Part shown: positions 39,301-51,300 of the stretch, piece after piece
Layout of the letters: each line of letters opens with the position of its first letter
Position numbering within the stretch: the first letter of the stretch is position 1
Assembly (NCBI RefSeq): GCF_030867145.1
Contig: NC_134441.1
Span: forward strand, 8,310,992-8,374,991
Direction of reading: 5' to 3'
Origin: Opisthocomus hoazin
Taxonomy: Eukaryota > Chordata > Aves > Opisthocomiformes > Opisthocomidae
Length of the DNA: 64,000 nucleotides
Translations under genes and position numbers: made by a program
The notes under the pieces: model-generated
What the model saw: the letters and a program-made list of their open reading frames with translations, nothing else
Databases searched by the model: none
What the model was told of the DNA's origin: nothing

Positions 39301-42300
39301 AACTGCCTTTTTTTAATCTGAGCATCTTTCTGTGTATTAGACTATTGTGGTTGCAAGTGAATGAGTCACATGGGTTTGACTGCCTGGCCTCTCACAGTGA
39401 CAACCAGGGAACAGGAGATATGTGGTCCGCTGCATCCCACCCTCAACAGCAGCAAATTAACATGGCAGTGTTAGCTTACATTGGTTAAGATTTTGTTTCA
39501 TTGTGCATATGCCTAACTAAAATCTCTGTCTTGGGATTGCAGAGTGTAGGTAACTGAATTTTGTTCCTTCTGACTCTCTTGTAAGTCACAGAGAAAGAGA
39601 AAATGATGTGGTTTAGATGTGTCCTTGTTTTAGATGGAAGATGTGTTACTACCAGAGTAAGATTCATAACATCCTCTTTGATGTCTGCATTTTCAGGTGA
39701 TACTGGTGTTTCTGCTGAATATTGGCTCTCTCATCATTTATTTTGTCAATCTTGCTGAGTAAGTAGATTACTGATGTTTATCCAAAAAGCTTGTTTAAAC
39801 AAACTGTAGAAACAAACTGCCAAACGGATGTGTCTTCTAAGAGCTGTTTTGTGGCCACAGATATAAGCAAAAGGAGCCTATGGGCTTTGATATGTGATGG
39901 GCCCCTTAGAGCTCCGTGGGTTGTCAGGTACATATTTCTCCCGTGCTTTAAAATGCCAATACTTTACTGGGATTACAGATGCCAGAAGAACATCCATTGG
40001 GCGTAACTGCATGACAGCAGCAGCGCGAGTACTGCATAGAACTACACAATGCAGCCAGAAATGAAGAAGTGTTTTGTATCTTGCTGTTACAGCTATGGAG
40101 ATTTCACTGTATGTAGGCTTTTTGTGTATATACCGTCAAGGCTGGATTTTCGTAAGAATTGGGGGGCAAATGTCCAAATCCTACAGCTTTTGAAAAGGGT
40201 TTGGCACCCATTTTGGTACAGTCATTTTTGAAAGCATTCAAAGCCCAGCTGTTGCAATGTTTAGAGAGTGCTAGACTTTTAATAAAGTTTGTCATCCACT
40301 ATGCAAAGCTCTCTTGAAAGTCTGGCCATCTATTTTTGGTACCTAAATGGGAATGAAGCTCTTCTATAAATTCCACTATTCAGTAAACAATTTGATGGGA
40401 ATAAAATAACAAGACTGAGTAGGAAAGCAACTGTAGCCTTTACCAATCTGCATCTGAATACATGTATTTTGTAGAAGGTGCTCAGGGGTAAAAAAATATT
40501 AATTTGTAAACCCCTTTGATTTAATATGCTAGAGCATTGTTCTCAGTTCTTTCCTTGGACTGGTGCACAACACTGGAAAAATAAAATGGAATCATAAAAT
40601 GAAATAAAATATAAAAGCTGTGGAGCGCTCTGAACTGAATTCAATCAGCAAGGGTAAACCTGAGAAGCAGAATTATACATCAAGAGCAATCCAATATTGT
40701 GTTTAATCCCAAGACATAAATCTGACAAACATCTAGGAATAGCTTCAGAAGGCAAAGAGTAGGGTTTTTTAGGGAGTAAACAGGCAGTTAATCCTATTTG
40801 CAGAGTTCTTTCCACAAACGGCATTATACCTGTAGGTGAGAGTAGATGCTCACCTGGGCTGACCTTTGGGACTAGTTTATTTTGTTGTGATTCTGCTTTC
40901 AAAATACTCCCTGCATGGGTGGAGGAAGGAGTGCCTCATATGGCTCCTAATTGATGTACCTAGCTTGCTGTCAGCCTGAGATAGGCAATATGTCAGCAAG
41001 AGACTGCAGGCCGCGTTCTCGCACTCACTTTGGGCGCTGCCAGAAGGCTGTTGTTGGACCAGGTGGTGCCAGTGGGAAAAGCTGAGTCCCACAGCTTTGT
41101 CCTGCCAGATTCCAGCACTTGCATCAGTCTGCACTGTTACACTTTGTTCTGTAAGCCCATTTTATGCAAGGTCAGTGAAGCTGGCCTAGAAAACTTTTAA
41201 ATTGGTATTGTAAGCTAACCTGGCAGACTTTGGAAGCTACTCAGTGCTTCAGCTACTGTCTCTGCAGTTAGGCGGCCATGTTCAGAAGGCGTTCAGTGAG
41301 AAATAGCTACAGGAGCTCTCTCTTCTGCTGACTAAGCTGAATACAGAAGAGTATACTGGTCCACAGGAAAAGTCAACAGAAGGATTTGCATAAACGCTCT
41401 GTAAATATATGAAACCCAGACTATCTAGTATATTTGAATAACGGATAAATAATGTCATGTTTTAACATGCTTGGTAATGCTAATGAAAACCTGCTATTAA
41501 CAGTCATTTATTCTGCCTAAGTCACTGAGAAAGTAGAGATTTAAATTACACAGATTTGTGAATATATTTAATTTTTGGTTTAGTGATTATTTTGTAATAA
41601 AAACGCAAACCAAATGTCACTTCAAAACAAAACCAGAGTGGTTATAGTCTTTTGCCCTTCCTTTCACTGGCTATGATGTTTATTTCTCAATTAGAGCAGA
41701 AGAATTAAAGATCTACTTTCCAGCCAGCATCCTTTATGTAGATACAGGCTTCAATGCTTTCTTCCTCCTTTACTTTGGATTACGGGTAAGTGTGCTTCAC
41801 GGGAAAGTTGAGTTAAAAATGAATTATATTTGGAAGCGGTTTACCTGTGTGGATAGCAGGTGCTCTGTAGTGTAATATTTGTTTGCTTTAGCTTAACTCA
41901 GCCACTCTGGTTTTTCACCTTTTCTTCTAATTATTTTCTCCCTTTGGAATCTGGTCATTTCCAGCATTTATGTGACACTTCCCAGCTCACATTTTAGCCT
42001 TATCTGTCTTTCTCCATGTTTTAAACCACTGAATGAATTGGTCAGGTCTGTCTTCAGCTTCTCTTGAACAAATTGTATAGCTGTGTGCTATCTGTTGTTA
42101 AAATGACACTCGTTGTACTGCTGTGAAATACATTTTGATTGTAACTTTTAATGTTAGAATTTTAGTTCGAGTGATTAAAAACCAGGATATTCCCTATTAC
42201 AGATAGACCTAATGAGAATTGGGTCTTGCTTGCCCTTTCTATAACTCATTGTTACTGATACTGCAGTACCACAGAGAAAGACACCCTAGAAAAAAGATGA

Positions 42301-45300
42301 AAGGGACAGGTAAGAGAGGGAGAGAAAAAGAGCATCATTATACCTCTTGGTCCAACCCATTTTGTGTTCTTGGGGCTCCAGCCCAAGCTTTTCTGAAATA
42401 AAACAGGAGTGTTAAGGTAGAAGGCATCCACAGAAGCCAAAATAATAAAGAAGGAATCAGACTGCAGAAATGGGTCTCCTCAGACAGGCACTAACGCTTT
42501 TTGATGTTATTCCTCTTTAGTTTGTGGCAACAGATGACAAGCTGAGGTTCTGGCTTGAGCTGAATTCTCTTGTGGATTTCTTCACGATCCCTCCAGTTTT
42601 TATTTCCTATTATTTAAAGAGGAGTTGTCTTGGTAAGTAAGCCTTGGAGATCCTGCTTTCTGCCAATGTTGTTCTGCATCTTACATTAAGATTACCTACA
42701 AGCTTATTTTGATTCAGCAGGCTTTCACCATCAGTGTGAAAATTGTTCTTCGAGAGCACAATTATGCCTTGTGGGCAAAAACTCCTTTAATATTCAGGGG
42801 CTTATAACTTACCCAAGTCTGCTTCTGTTCTGTTTATCCGTCTGCCTGGCTTTTAGTGTCTCAGTAATCACTGTACCTGACCAACTAGATGAGGAGTTAC
42901 CCAGCAGAGGAGCAAAGATGGTACCTAGATTTTTGTGAATGCCTTTCTGGCGTGCTCTGGGCTCCAAGGTCCACCAGACTGGTATGCCACTTAAGCCTTC
43001 ATGTTACAGCTCAAAGGAACTGCAATTCTTAATTTTTCTTACAATTTCGAGGCCTCCTTTGAGGGCATAGATGGAAATCCAATGACATAAAGGCTCTGAA
43101 TACTAAGCAATGTTATTCTCTCTTGCCAGGTTTGAGGTAGGATCCAATATAAGTATGTGGAAAAGAAAGTATGCATATTTAAATGTATCTGAATATGTGG
43201 AAACACTCTACTTCTGGACAGTTATTTTTCTTCTCTGACTTTCTCACTTTTCTGCAGGTTTGCGTTTTTTGAGAGCACTTAGGTTGCTGGAACTTCCACG
43301 AATACTGCAGTTCCTCAGAATCACGAAGAACAAGTGAGTCAAAGCCTTGCCAAGTACACTTGGAAGCCTAACGTTCTCCCTGATGTGTGTATTTTGGCTG
43401 ACTTGGGTGAAAAAGGAAAATACTAGTGTTGCGTATGGGGGAAAAAATGACTGTCAATAATGTTGCACTGGTAATCAAAGTTTTATAACCATCAGCTCAG
43501 TGAAACTCTGATGGTGGGTAAATGAGCAGAAGTCATAAATCTTAAAGGTTTCAGACTGATAGATGTCAAAAATGGAATTATTTGATGTTGCTGATGATAG
43601 AAAGGGCTGGATGTAGGAAGACTTTCTACTAAATCCTTCACGTATAATCTTACACTTAGTAAAGAAGAGTTTTGTTGAGTGGAGTAGGGTTATGTAGGAA
43701 GTTTTAACTCTGGCAAAGATTACATTGCATTTTAAATGTCCTGGGGTTTTTGCCTTTCTATCTCCAGTTATTCAATCAAGCTCTCCAAGCTGTTTGCTGT
43801 ATTTATCAGCACCTGGCTCACAGCTGCAGGATTTATTCACCTGGTATGTATAACCAGCTATGCATCATTCCTTCTCATCTTAGATCAGTGGTGTCATGTG
43901 AGATTTGGGTATATGTTTTGTCTAAAATGCAGCATTCTTAAGAGAGAACAAATTTGTTGTACCAGGACAAAGCATGATTTAAGCCAGTGTAGTTTACTTG
44001 TGTATGTCATCAGATGTGGTTCCGTTGATGCAATACCCGGTTTGCCCCCAGCTAGTGAATCGCTTCTGCAGTAACTAAAATAGTGCTAATTTTTTAACAA
44101 AATAATTCTGGATTGGAGACGGACTGAAACCAAAACCAATTTAAACTTTGCTGCTTTTCTCTTTTCTTGCCCCTGGGCAGGTAGAAAACAATGGAGATCC
44201 TTGGGCTCAGCCTGCAAATTCCCAGTCCCTCAGCTATTTCAAATGCATGTACCTAGTAATGATGACTATGTCCACTGTTGGTTATGGTGATGTTGTGGTT
44301 CAAACAGCGTTGGGTCGAACCTTCATTATTTTCTTCATTATTGGTGGTTTGGTAAGAAATATGTATTTCATTTTTTGAAAATGGCAGCTGGTGACAGACA
44401 GTGGACAGCAGTGTCACCAAAAATTTGAACTTAGCAGGGTTACGGTAGTGATTAGACACCTATGAACAGAGAGAGTTTTGACATTAAGTATTCAGTGGCA
44501 TGGCTGCAGAGTAATTTTCGAAGAGCTGTCAGGGTTTCTAGTATTTCTTTCTGAAGCTGCAAATACTGGCAAGAGCCAAAATACTAGATAAAATTAATCT
44601 GAGGTATGAACAGCGTAAATCCATTATCACTACATCGTAGAGTTGTACATTCCTGCCAGTGACTTTAGGAATCCAAAGTAAATTTCTCATTGTTGTTCCA
44701 TGTAATGTAAACTCTTACAAGTGGATTAATCATGGTTAGGAGAGACAGAATTCGCTCTGAGAGACTGTTTCCTTGATGTCTTAGGTACTGTTTGCAAACT
44801 TTATCCCTGAAGTTGTGGAAATTGTTGAAAGCCATAAAAGTTACAAATCCTCCTATGAAGTAGTGAGTGGGAAAAAGTAAGTATTTGTCTTTAAAAAATA
44901 AAAATTAGGTCAGTGACTAGGCTGGGGACCAGCTTGGAAGAAATAAAAAGCTAAACAGAGCTTACCGTAGTAACTTAAATAAAATCCTGAAACTTACTCT
45001 TGGTTGATCCATACCTCAAGACTGTCTGGATAAACCTTGTGAACAGTGCTATTCAGCATGGGCTTTATTTTCGAAGGAGGAGAAGCTATCTGACATGACA
45101 GCCTAACTTAGAGATTGAAGAGACCTATTTCAGTGGTGATGGTGTGGGGTTTTTTGCTGTAGGTGTGGTTCGGTTTGGTTTTGTTGGGGTTTTGGGGAGG
45201 GTGGGGGTGGGTTTGGTTTTTTTGGCCACTCACAGGACTAGGCAGGTACAGCTTTAAGCAGGTGGTGTAAAGATCCTTCTAAGACTCTTGGTTTTTGGAA

Positions 45301-48300
45301 TGTCTGCCATTCACTACTTCTGTCACTTACAGTTCCTCTTCCTTTCCAAAATAACTGCTGAAGTATAGTCATGATGGATGAAATTTCCATCAAACCAAAG
45401 ACACAAACTGTCTTCTGCATTACTGGGATTAATACAGTACAATCAGGTGTGTAGTTTCGTACAGTGTCAGCTTTGCAACAACCATTCTGCTATTTTCAAA
45501 GTGACAAATCTTGCTGTATTTTTTCCTGTAGCTTTATTGTTGTCTGTGGTAATATCACCCTGGAGAGTGTCACTATGTTCCTGCGAGACTTTTTGCTTCA
45601 GGACAAGGGAAATGTTTGCACAGAAATCCTTTTTCTGGGAGAGTAAGTATCCTTATTTCTCTGAGATATTTCACTTTGATTCCCTGAACACTTAGGGGAA
45701 ATGTAGGAGATCTGAAAGTAAAGGAAAGCAATGCTATGTAACTAATGAAGGGGAGTTAGAAACTGAATCGTAGCAATGAAGCTTTCATGCTAGAATGTTC
45801 ATGAGAAAATGTTTTTTGTGATCAATTAAAAAAAATGTTTCCCTGTAAATTGCGTAGTAAGCTAGCTTTGCCAGATACACCCAACATGAAGTCTTGCCAA
45901 GTCTGGCAATCAAATAATTGTCAGCTGTCTCAGTTTCTTGTACATTTTTTCATCTTGGGGAGAAAATTTGTGACTTCCACTTGGTCTTGATGGTGTATGG
46001 TAAAGGGAGGCACTTTTCTGTGCAAAAAATATAGGGCATTTCAGCTGTCCTGTGAGATCCCCTTCTGCCTAGCTGAAGCTTAGACGTGTTTCTGAAAGCA
46101 GAAGCTTCAGAGGGAGGCGATTGCTGGGAGCACAAACACGATTTTACCTTGGAATGCAGTGGAGGTGGGGTAAGAGGTGAACAGAATATTATAGGCATCT
46201 CTTTTTTGAAATACCGTGACATTTTGAGAGCTGTTGAATTGAGGATGCATGGAAATGAGGTACAGGAATGATTCAAAGACAGGAAAAGGTGCTTTAGAGG
46301 AAGAGATGTAGAGTTCAGTCTGCTTAGCGTAACAGGAAGAGGATAAGGAGTTTGGCTCAATCAAAGTGCCTAAGTAGCTTCACAACCAGTATAAAAACCT
46401 TCTTTAGTCTGGAAAAGACTAAAGTAAGAAGCAAGGCATGCATTTTCAAAAGTGAGAAGTGATTAATAATCACTGAAAGAAGCTGCTCAGAGAATGGGTA
46501 GATTTTCCAACTCCTGTCTTTAAATCAAGATTGGATGCCTTCTTACAGGGCTTGCTTCGTTACTGGGATCAATGTAGGAATGTCTTGATAATGTATTGTA
46601 CAGCTCACGTAGAAGAGACTGTTGTAGAAGTTCCTGGATGCAATACAGTTTGCATAAATTGAACAGAAAAATAACACTTAAGTTGAAGAGAAAGTTGAAG
46701 TTCAGGGGTTTCATTTGAAAAGAGAATGCAGAATCAAGCCCTAGGAAGTGTCATTTCCTGACTCTTGTGGAGTAACAGTGAGCTGTAAAATTAGAGTTGC
46801 ATGGATGGCTGTGGAATGATACTCATGAAAAATTAATGACAATAGCAGAAGACAGGAAAAATCCAGGAAACATTTCCATGACTGTTAAGTTTTCATAAAA
46901 GCTTGTTGTCATTAAAATCTAAACTATGTACTTTAACTGAGCTGCCAAAATCCCTGCAGCTTTTTTTAAGCAGCAAGTAGTTATGGCAAATAGCTTCTCT
47001 GAGAAATGGAGACTTGCAGAGAATGTAATTATGAGAGACTGATGGATTTTTTTTTTTTCCCCTCCCCTGTTGTTTGTATTGAATAGGTCTCTTCCTAGTC
47101 TGGAACTGGAAGCTGTGTTCAAATGCTATTCAGCCTACACAACTTTCTTTTATGGCTCCGCACTAAACTCTGAAGATCTGAGGAGAGTTGGGGTAAGAAA
47201 TTCATCGTTTGTCCTTTCTTGTAGATAAGCCAACCTTGTGAAAATCTTGTCACTTATGAAAGGATGCTTGGGTTGCATTTACTCAATTCATGTTGAGATC
47301 TACACTTCAAGAAGCTCTGCTTACTTTAGTGGTACCTTTTGCGTCTCAACATATCACTCATGGGAACTGAGAATGCAAGAGTCGGGCATAACAGACCTTT
47401 CAGGCTATAAATTTTTCGAGCACTGAAACAGAAGAAATAAAGGGGAAAGCCAAACTGATCATCTGGTTTTGAAAGAGGAGTATTATGGAGTGCAGCATTT
47501 CTGGAAATTGTATTTAAATAATTGGTATAGCCCTTAGCTCATCTTCAGAGCGTGCATCAATATTTGAGTCTCATGGAAGTCCAAAAAGGAGACCTCATGT
47601 TTTGAAATACTGAAGATGCTGTAAAATATTCCAATGGAAGCAGAAGGAATGGGCACAGATTAAAGAAAAAACAAATCCAAACCAACACTACAAGCTGTGA
47701 TGGGTTGACCCTGGCTGGATGCTAGGTGCCCACCAAAGCTGCTCTGTCGCTCCCTCTCTTCAGCTGGACAGGGGAGAGAAAATACAGAAAAAGGCTTGTG
47801 GGTCAAGATAAGGACAGGGAGAGATCACTCACCAATTACCATCATGGGCAAAACAGACTTCACTTGGGGAAATTAAAGTTTAATTTATTACCAATCAAAT
47901 CAGAGTCGGATAATGAGAAATAAAACCAAATCTTAAAAACACCTTCCCCCACTTCTCTCTTCTTCCCAGGCTTAACTTTACCCCCAAATTCTCTACCTCC
48001 GCCCCACCAGCAGCGCAAGGGGATGGGAAATAGGGGTTGCAGTCAGTTCATCACACTTTGCCTCTGCTGCTCCTTCCTCCTCAGGGGGAGGACTACTCAC
48101 ACTCTTCCACTGCTCCAGCTTGGGGTCCCTCCTATGAGAGACAGTCCTCCATGAACTTTTCCAATGTGACCCCTTGCCATGGGGTGCAGTCCTTCAGGAA
48201 CAAGCTGCTCCAGCATGGGTCCCCAGTGGACCTGCCAGGAACCTGCTCTATTGCAGGCTCCTCATGGGGTCACAGCCTCCTTCAGGCACTCACCTACTCC

Positions 48301-51300
48301 GAAGTGGGGTCTTCCACAGGCTGCAGGTGGACATCTCCACTGTGGACCTCCATGGACTGCAGGGGACAGCTTGCCTCACTGTTGTCTTCACCATGGGCTG
48401 CAGGGGAACCTCTACTCCGGTGCCTGGAGCACTTCCCTCCCCTCCTTCGGCACTGACTGTGGGATCTGCAAAGGTGTTTCTCTCAGGCCTGCTCTCTCTG
48501 CTGCTGTTTTCTCTTGCACAGGGTTTTTTTTTTTTTTACCTTTCTTAAAAATGCTATCACAGAAGTGCTACCACTGTTGCTGGTAAGCTCGGCCTTGGCC
48601 AGTCGTGGGGTCTGTCTTGGAGCCAGCTGACATTGGCTCTATCAGACATGGGGAAAGCTTCTAGCAACTTCTCACAGAAGCCACCCCTGTAGCTCACCCC
48701 CTGCTACCAAAATCTTGCCATGCAAACCCAATACACAACTAACAAAAAAGTGCCACTGGCTTGAGCTTCAGTGTGGTTTCTGTTTGTTAGTGTCCTGTTT
48801 GAAATACAGTGATAGATCTCCATCCGCTTCCCAGCAGACTGTAAAACCTCCACCATAAATAAAACTACTTCTTGTTAGTGACTTCAATGCGCAGCCCTAG
48901 TATTGATTAGAAGATAGGGGTCTTCTGACCTGCCCAAATCTTGACCCTTGAAATACTTTGGCTGGACTTTGCTGGGGAAGAGTATAGCAATGCTGCCTAT
49001 TTTGTAAACTCTGATAGGAAGATGTTAGTGCTAGAAACTTAATTTCATATGTACCAGCACTTTGAAAATAGAAGTATGCGTTACGTACTGTATGTTTGAC
49101 TGGAGCTGCATCACTGTTGAAACATTCAGGCACGTGTACAACTCCAAGTAATAGGATCATGATGATCTTACACAAGTTTTAAACTAAAGATGTGTCACTA
49201 AATCAGCTCACGGTCAGAGATTGTTGTACTTCATATGGGGTTAAACCCTGATTTAACTTTTCTCTCCTGAGATACAGATGGAGTCTGCAAATGCTTGTCT
49301 CATTCTAGCAGATGTTCATGCTCCGCAACCTTATACTGAAGACACTTCCAATATCATGAGGTAGGATGAGATACTCCAGTGCTTTCATTCTCTGATATTA
49401 ACAGTGACACAGATAGTGCTGCTGGCAGGGCAACATATTTGTCCTGTCATGTTTTTTTTTCTGCGTGGGGAGCTCTGAAAGCCAAGTGACTGCTTGCGGC
49501 TGTGATTTTATCATGTGTTGGAGGATTGAGGCAGGCAGCAGCTGTGCAGCCTTGTAACCCTACACAGAATATAATGTTACTAAATATAGTATAATTACCT
49601 TCTTCAACATCCTGAATATTAGCAGTCAAGGAGTCTGGCCCCTTTACAGTGGAGAGAGTTCCACGCTACTGCCTGGTGCAGCTCTGCTGTCAGGCCTGAT
49701 AACTCTGCGCATCTTTGTATGGGGCAGACTTAAACTGGGGTCTCCCTTAGTGCTGCTGGATTGTGTGAATCTGACATAATTAGCATATGCCCAAAACAGT
49801 CCAGAAGTCCAAGTTCCAAACTGGATAATCCTTATTTTCTATTTGTAGGGCTCCTGAAATGGAGATACTAGTTTATGAATTAAATTTACAGGTGGAATTG
49901 GCAAAGCAAATAAATAGTATTCATTGCTGTTGCTTCTCTTAGATCTAGACTTATAGTGGGATAGAGGTGTGGTTCCTCACCCTGTGTCCAAGCCAAGTGC
50001 CATTATCTTAAAATTTTTTGATGGTGACTACCTCCCTCTCCAGTTAGTGAGCTTGAATATACTTGAAGTGTAGAGGCCCAGATATGGGATATGGTCATAT
50101 GCTATTCTTTGTCACTACTCTCCAATTGCTATTAGCTGGAGTAAACTAGTCTTACTACAAAAAAAAGGCCGTAGCAAGAAATGAGCATATTAATCAGAAA
50201 TTGTGTCTTTTGTACAGAGTGCTGTCTATCAAGAATCACTACCCGAACACAAGAGTTATTTTACAGATAATTCAGTCTTGTAACAAGGTATCACAATTGT
50301 CTGTCTGTCATGCGGGTTGTCATGGTTGAAATTCTGGCCTTTATGCAATCAAAAATCCCTGCCTTTTATGAAAACATAATCTTTATCCAGTGTCTCTTAC
50401 TGATCTAATTACTAACTTATCTAGAATATCTTTTAACAATACTAAAAATAAAGAATAACTTAGTGGCTTTTGTTTTTGTGAAAGTTATCAGCAAATGTTT
50501 AAAAAAAAAAGTAAATACTACGAAACAAACCCACCCAAAGAACCTCAGAAGTCCGCTTAGCTATCTGTTAGCATATTCCAGGACAGATTTAAAAAAAAGA
50601 ATTATGAAGGCAAGAAAGAGAAGTATCATCATCATTTTCCAGGAACATTGTGGCCTTGCCTATCTGTGTGCTGATCTGTAATCACTTTCCTACTCTGAAA
50701 CAGGTATACCTACCCAACATCCCCAACTGGGACTGGAGGACAGGAGACAGCATCATCTGCTTTGCTGAACTGAAGCTAGGCTTCATAGCACAAAGCTGCC
50801 TTGTTCCTGGTTTGTCTGCTCTCCTAACGAATTTGTTCATTGTGAAAGAGGATACTGAGGTAGGTCCTTCACTTGTCTAAGTAATGTGGATGCAGCCCAG
50901 TGGGAGCTTCTCTGAAATAGTGCCTGACTTCTGAGTAGAAACTGCAGCCAGGTCTTTTAAAGTTTACCTTGGTCATGCTGGGATTAAGCTTGGCACAGAA
51001 GGCAAGAATACGTAACAGACTATTCCTAATTTTATACTTCAGTTCAGTGCAAGGGGCAAAGAGAGTGCTCTAGAGCATGCGGAAGCAGAAGAACCTAAGG
51101 ATGCATTTTACAGGAGTGTGTAAGGAGGTGCCAAAGCAAAGGATGGCCCATAGCAAGCCATGTTGCTGTATTTAGCTGGTATGTGGAAACAACTTGTCTG
51201 TTGCTATAGGATCAAAAGCAATAATGGGATGCTAGGGCTCCACTGCCTTTGAGAGAACACAGTAAATCAATTTTGGTTACTGCACAGTATGGACCCTGTG

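Noticed and set aside
43736..44074. 112-codon ORF overlapping the S5 exon
   Set aside because: Only the 26 codons of exon 7 match the channel; the rest is intron read-through past a good donor at 43844.
44253..44459. Minus-strand ORF over the pore exon
   Set aside because: Shadow of the coding strand; no family features.
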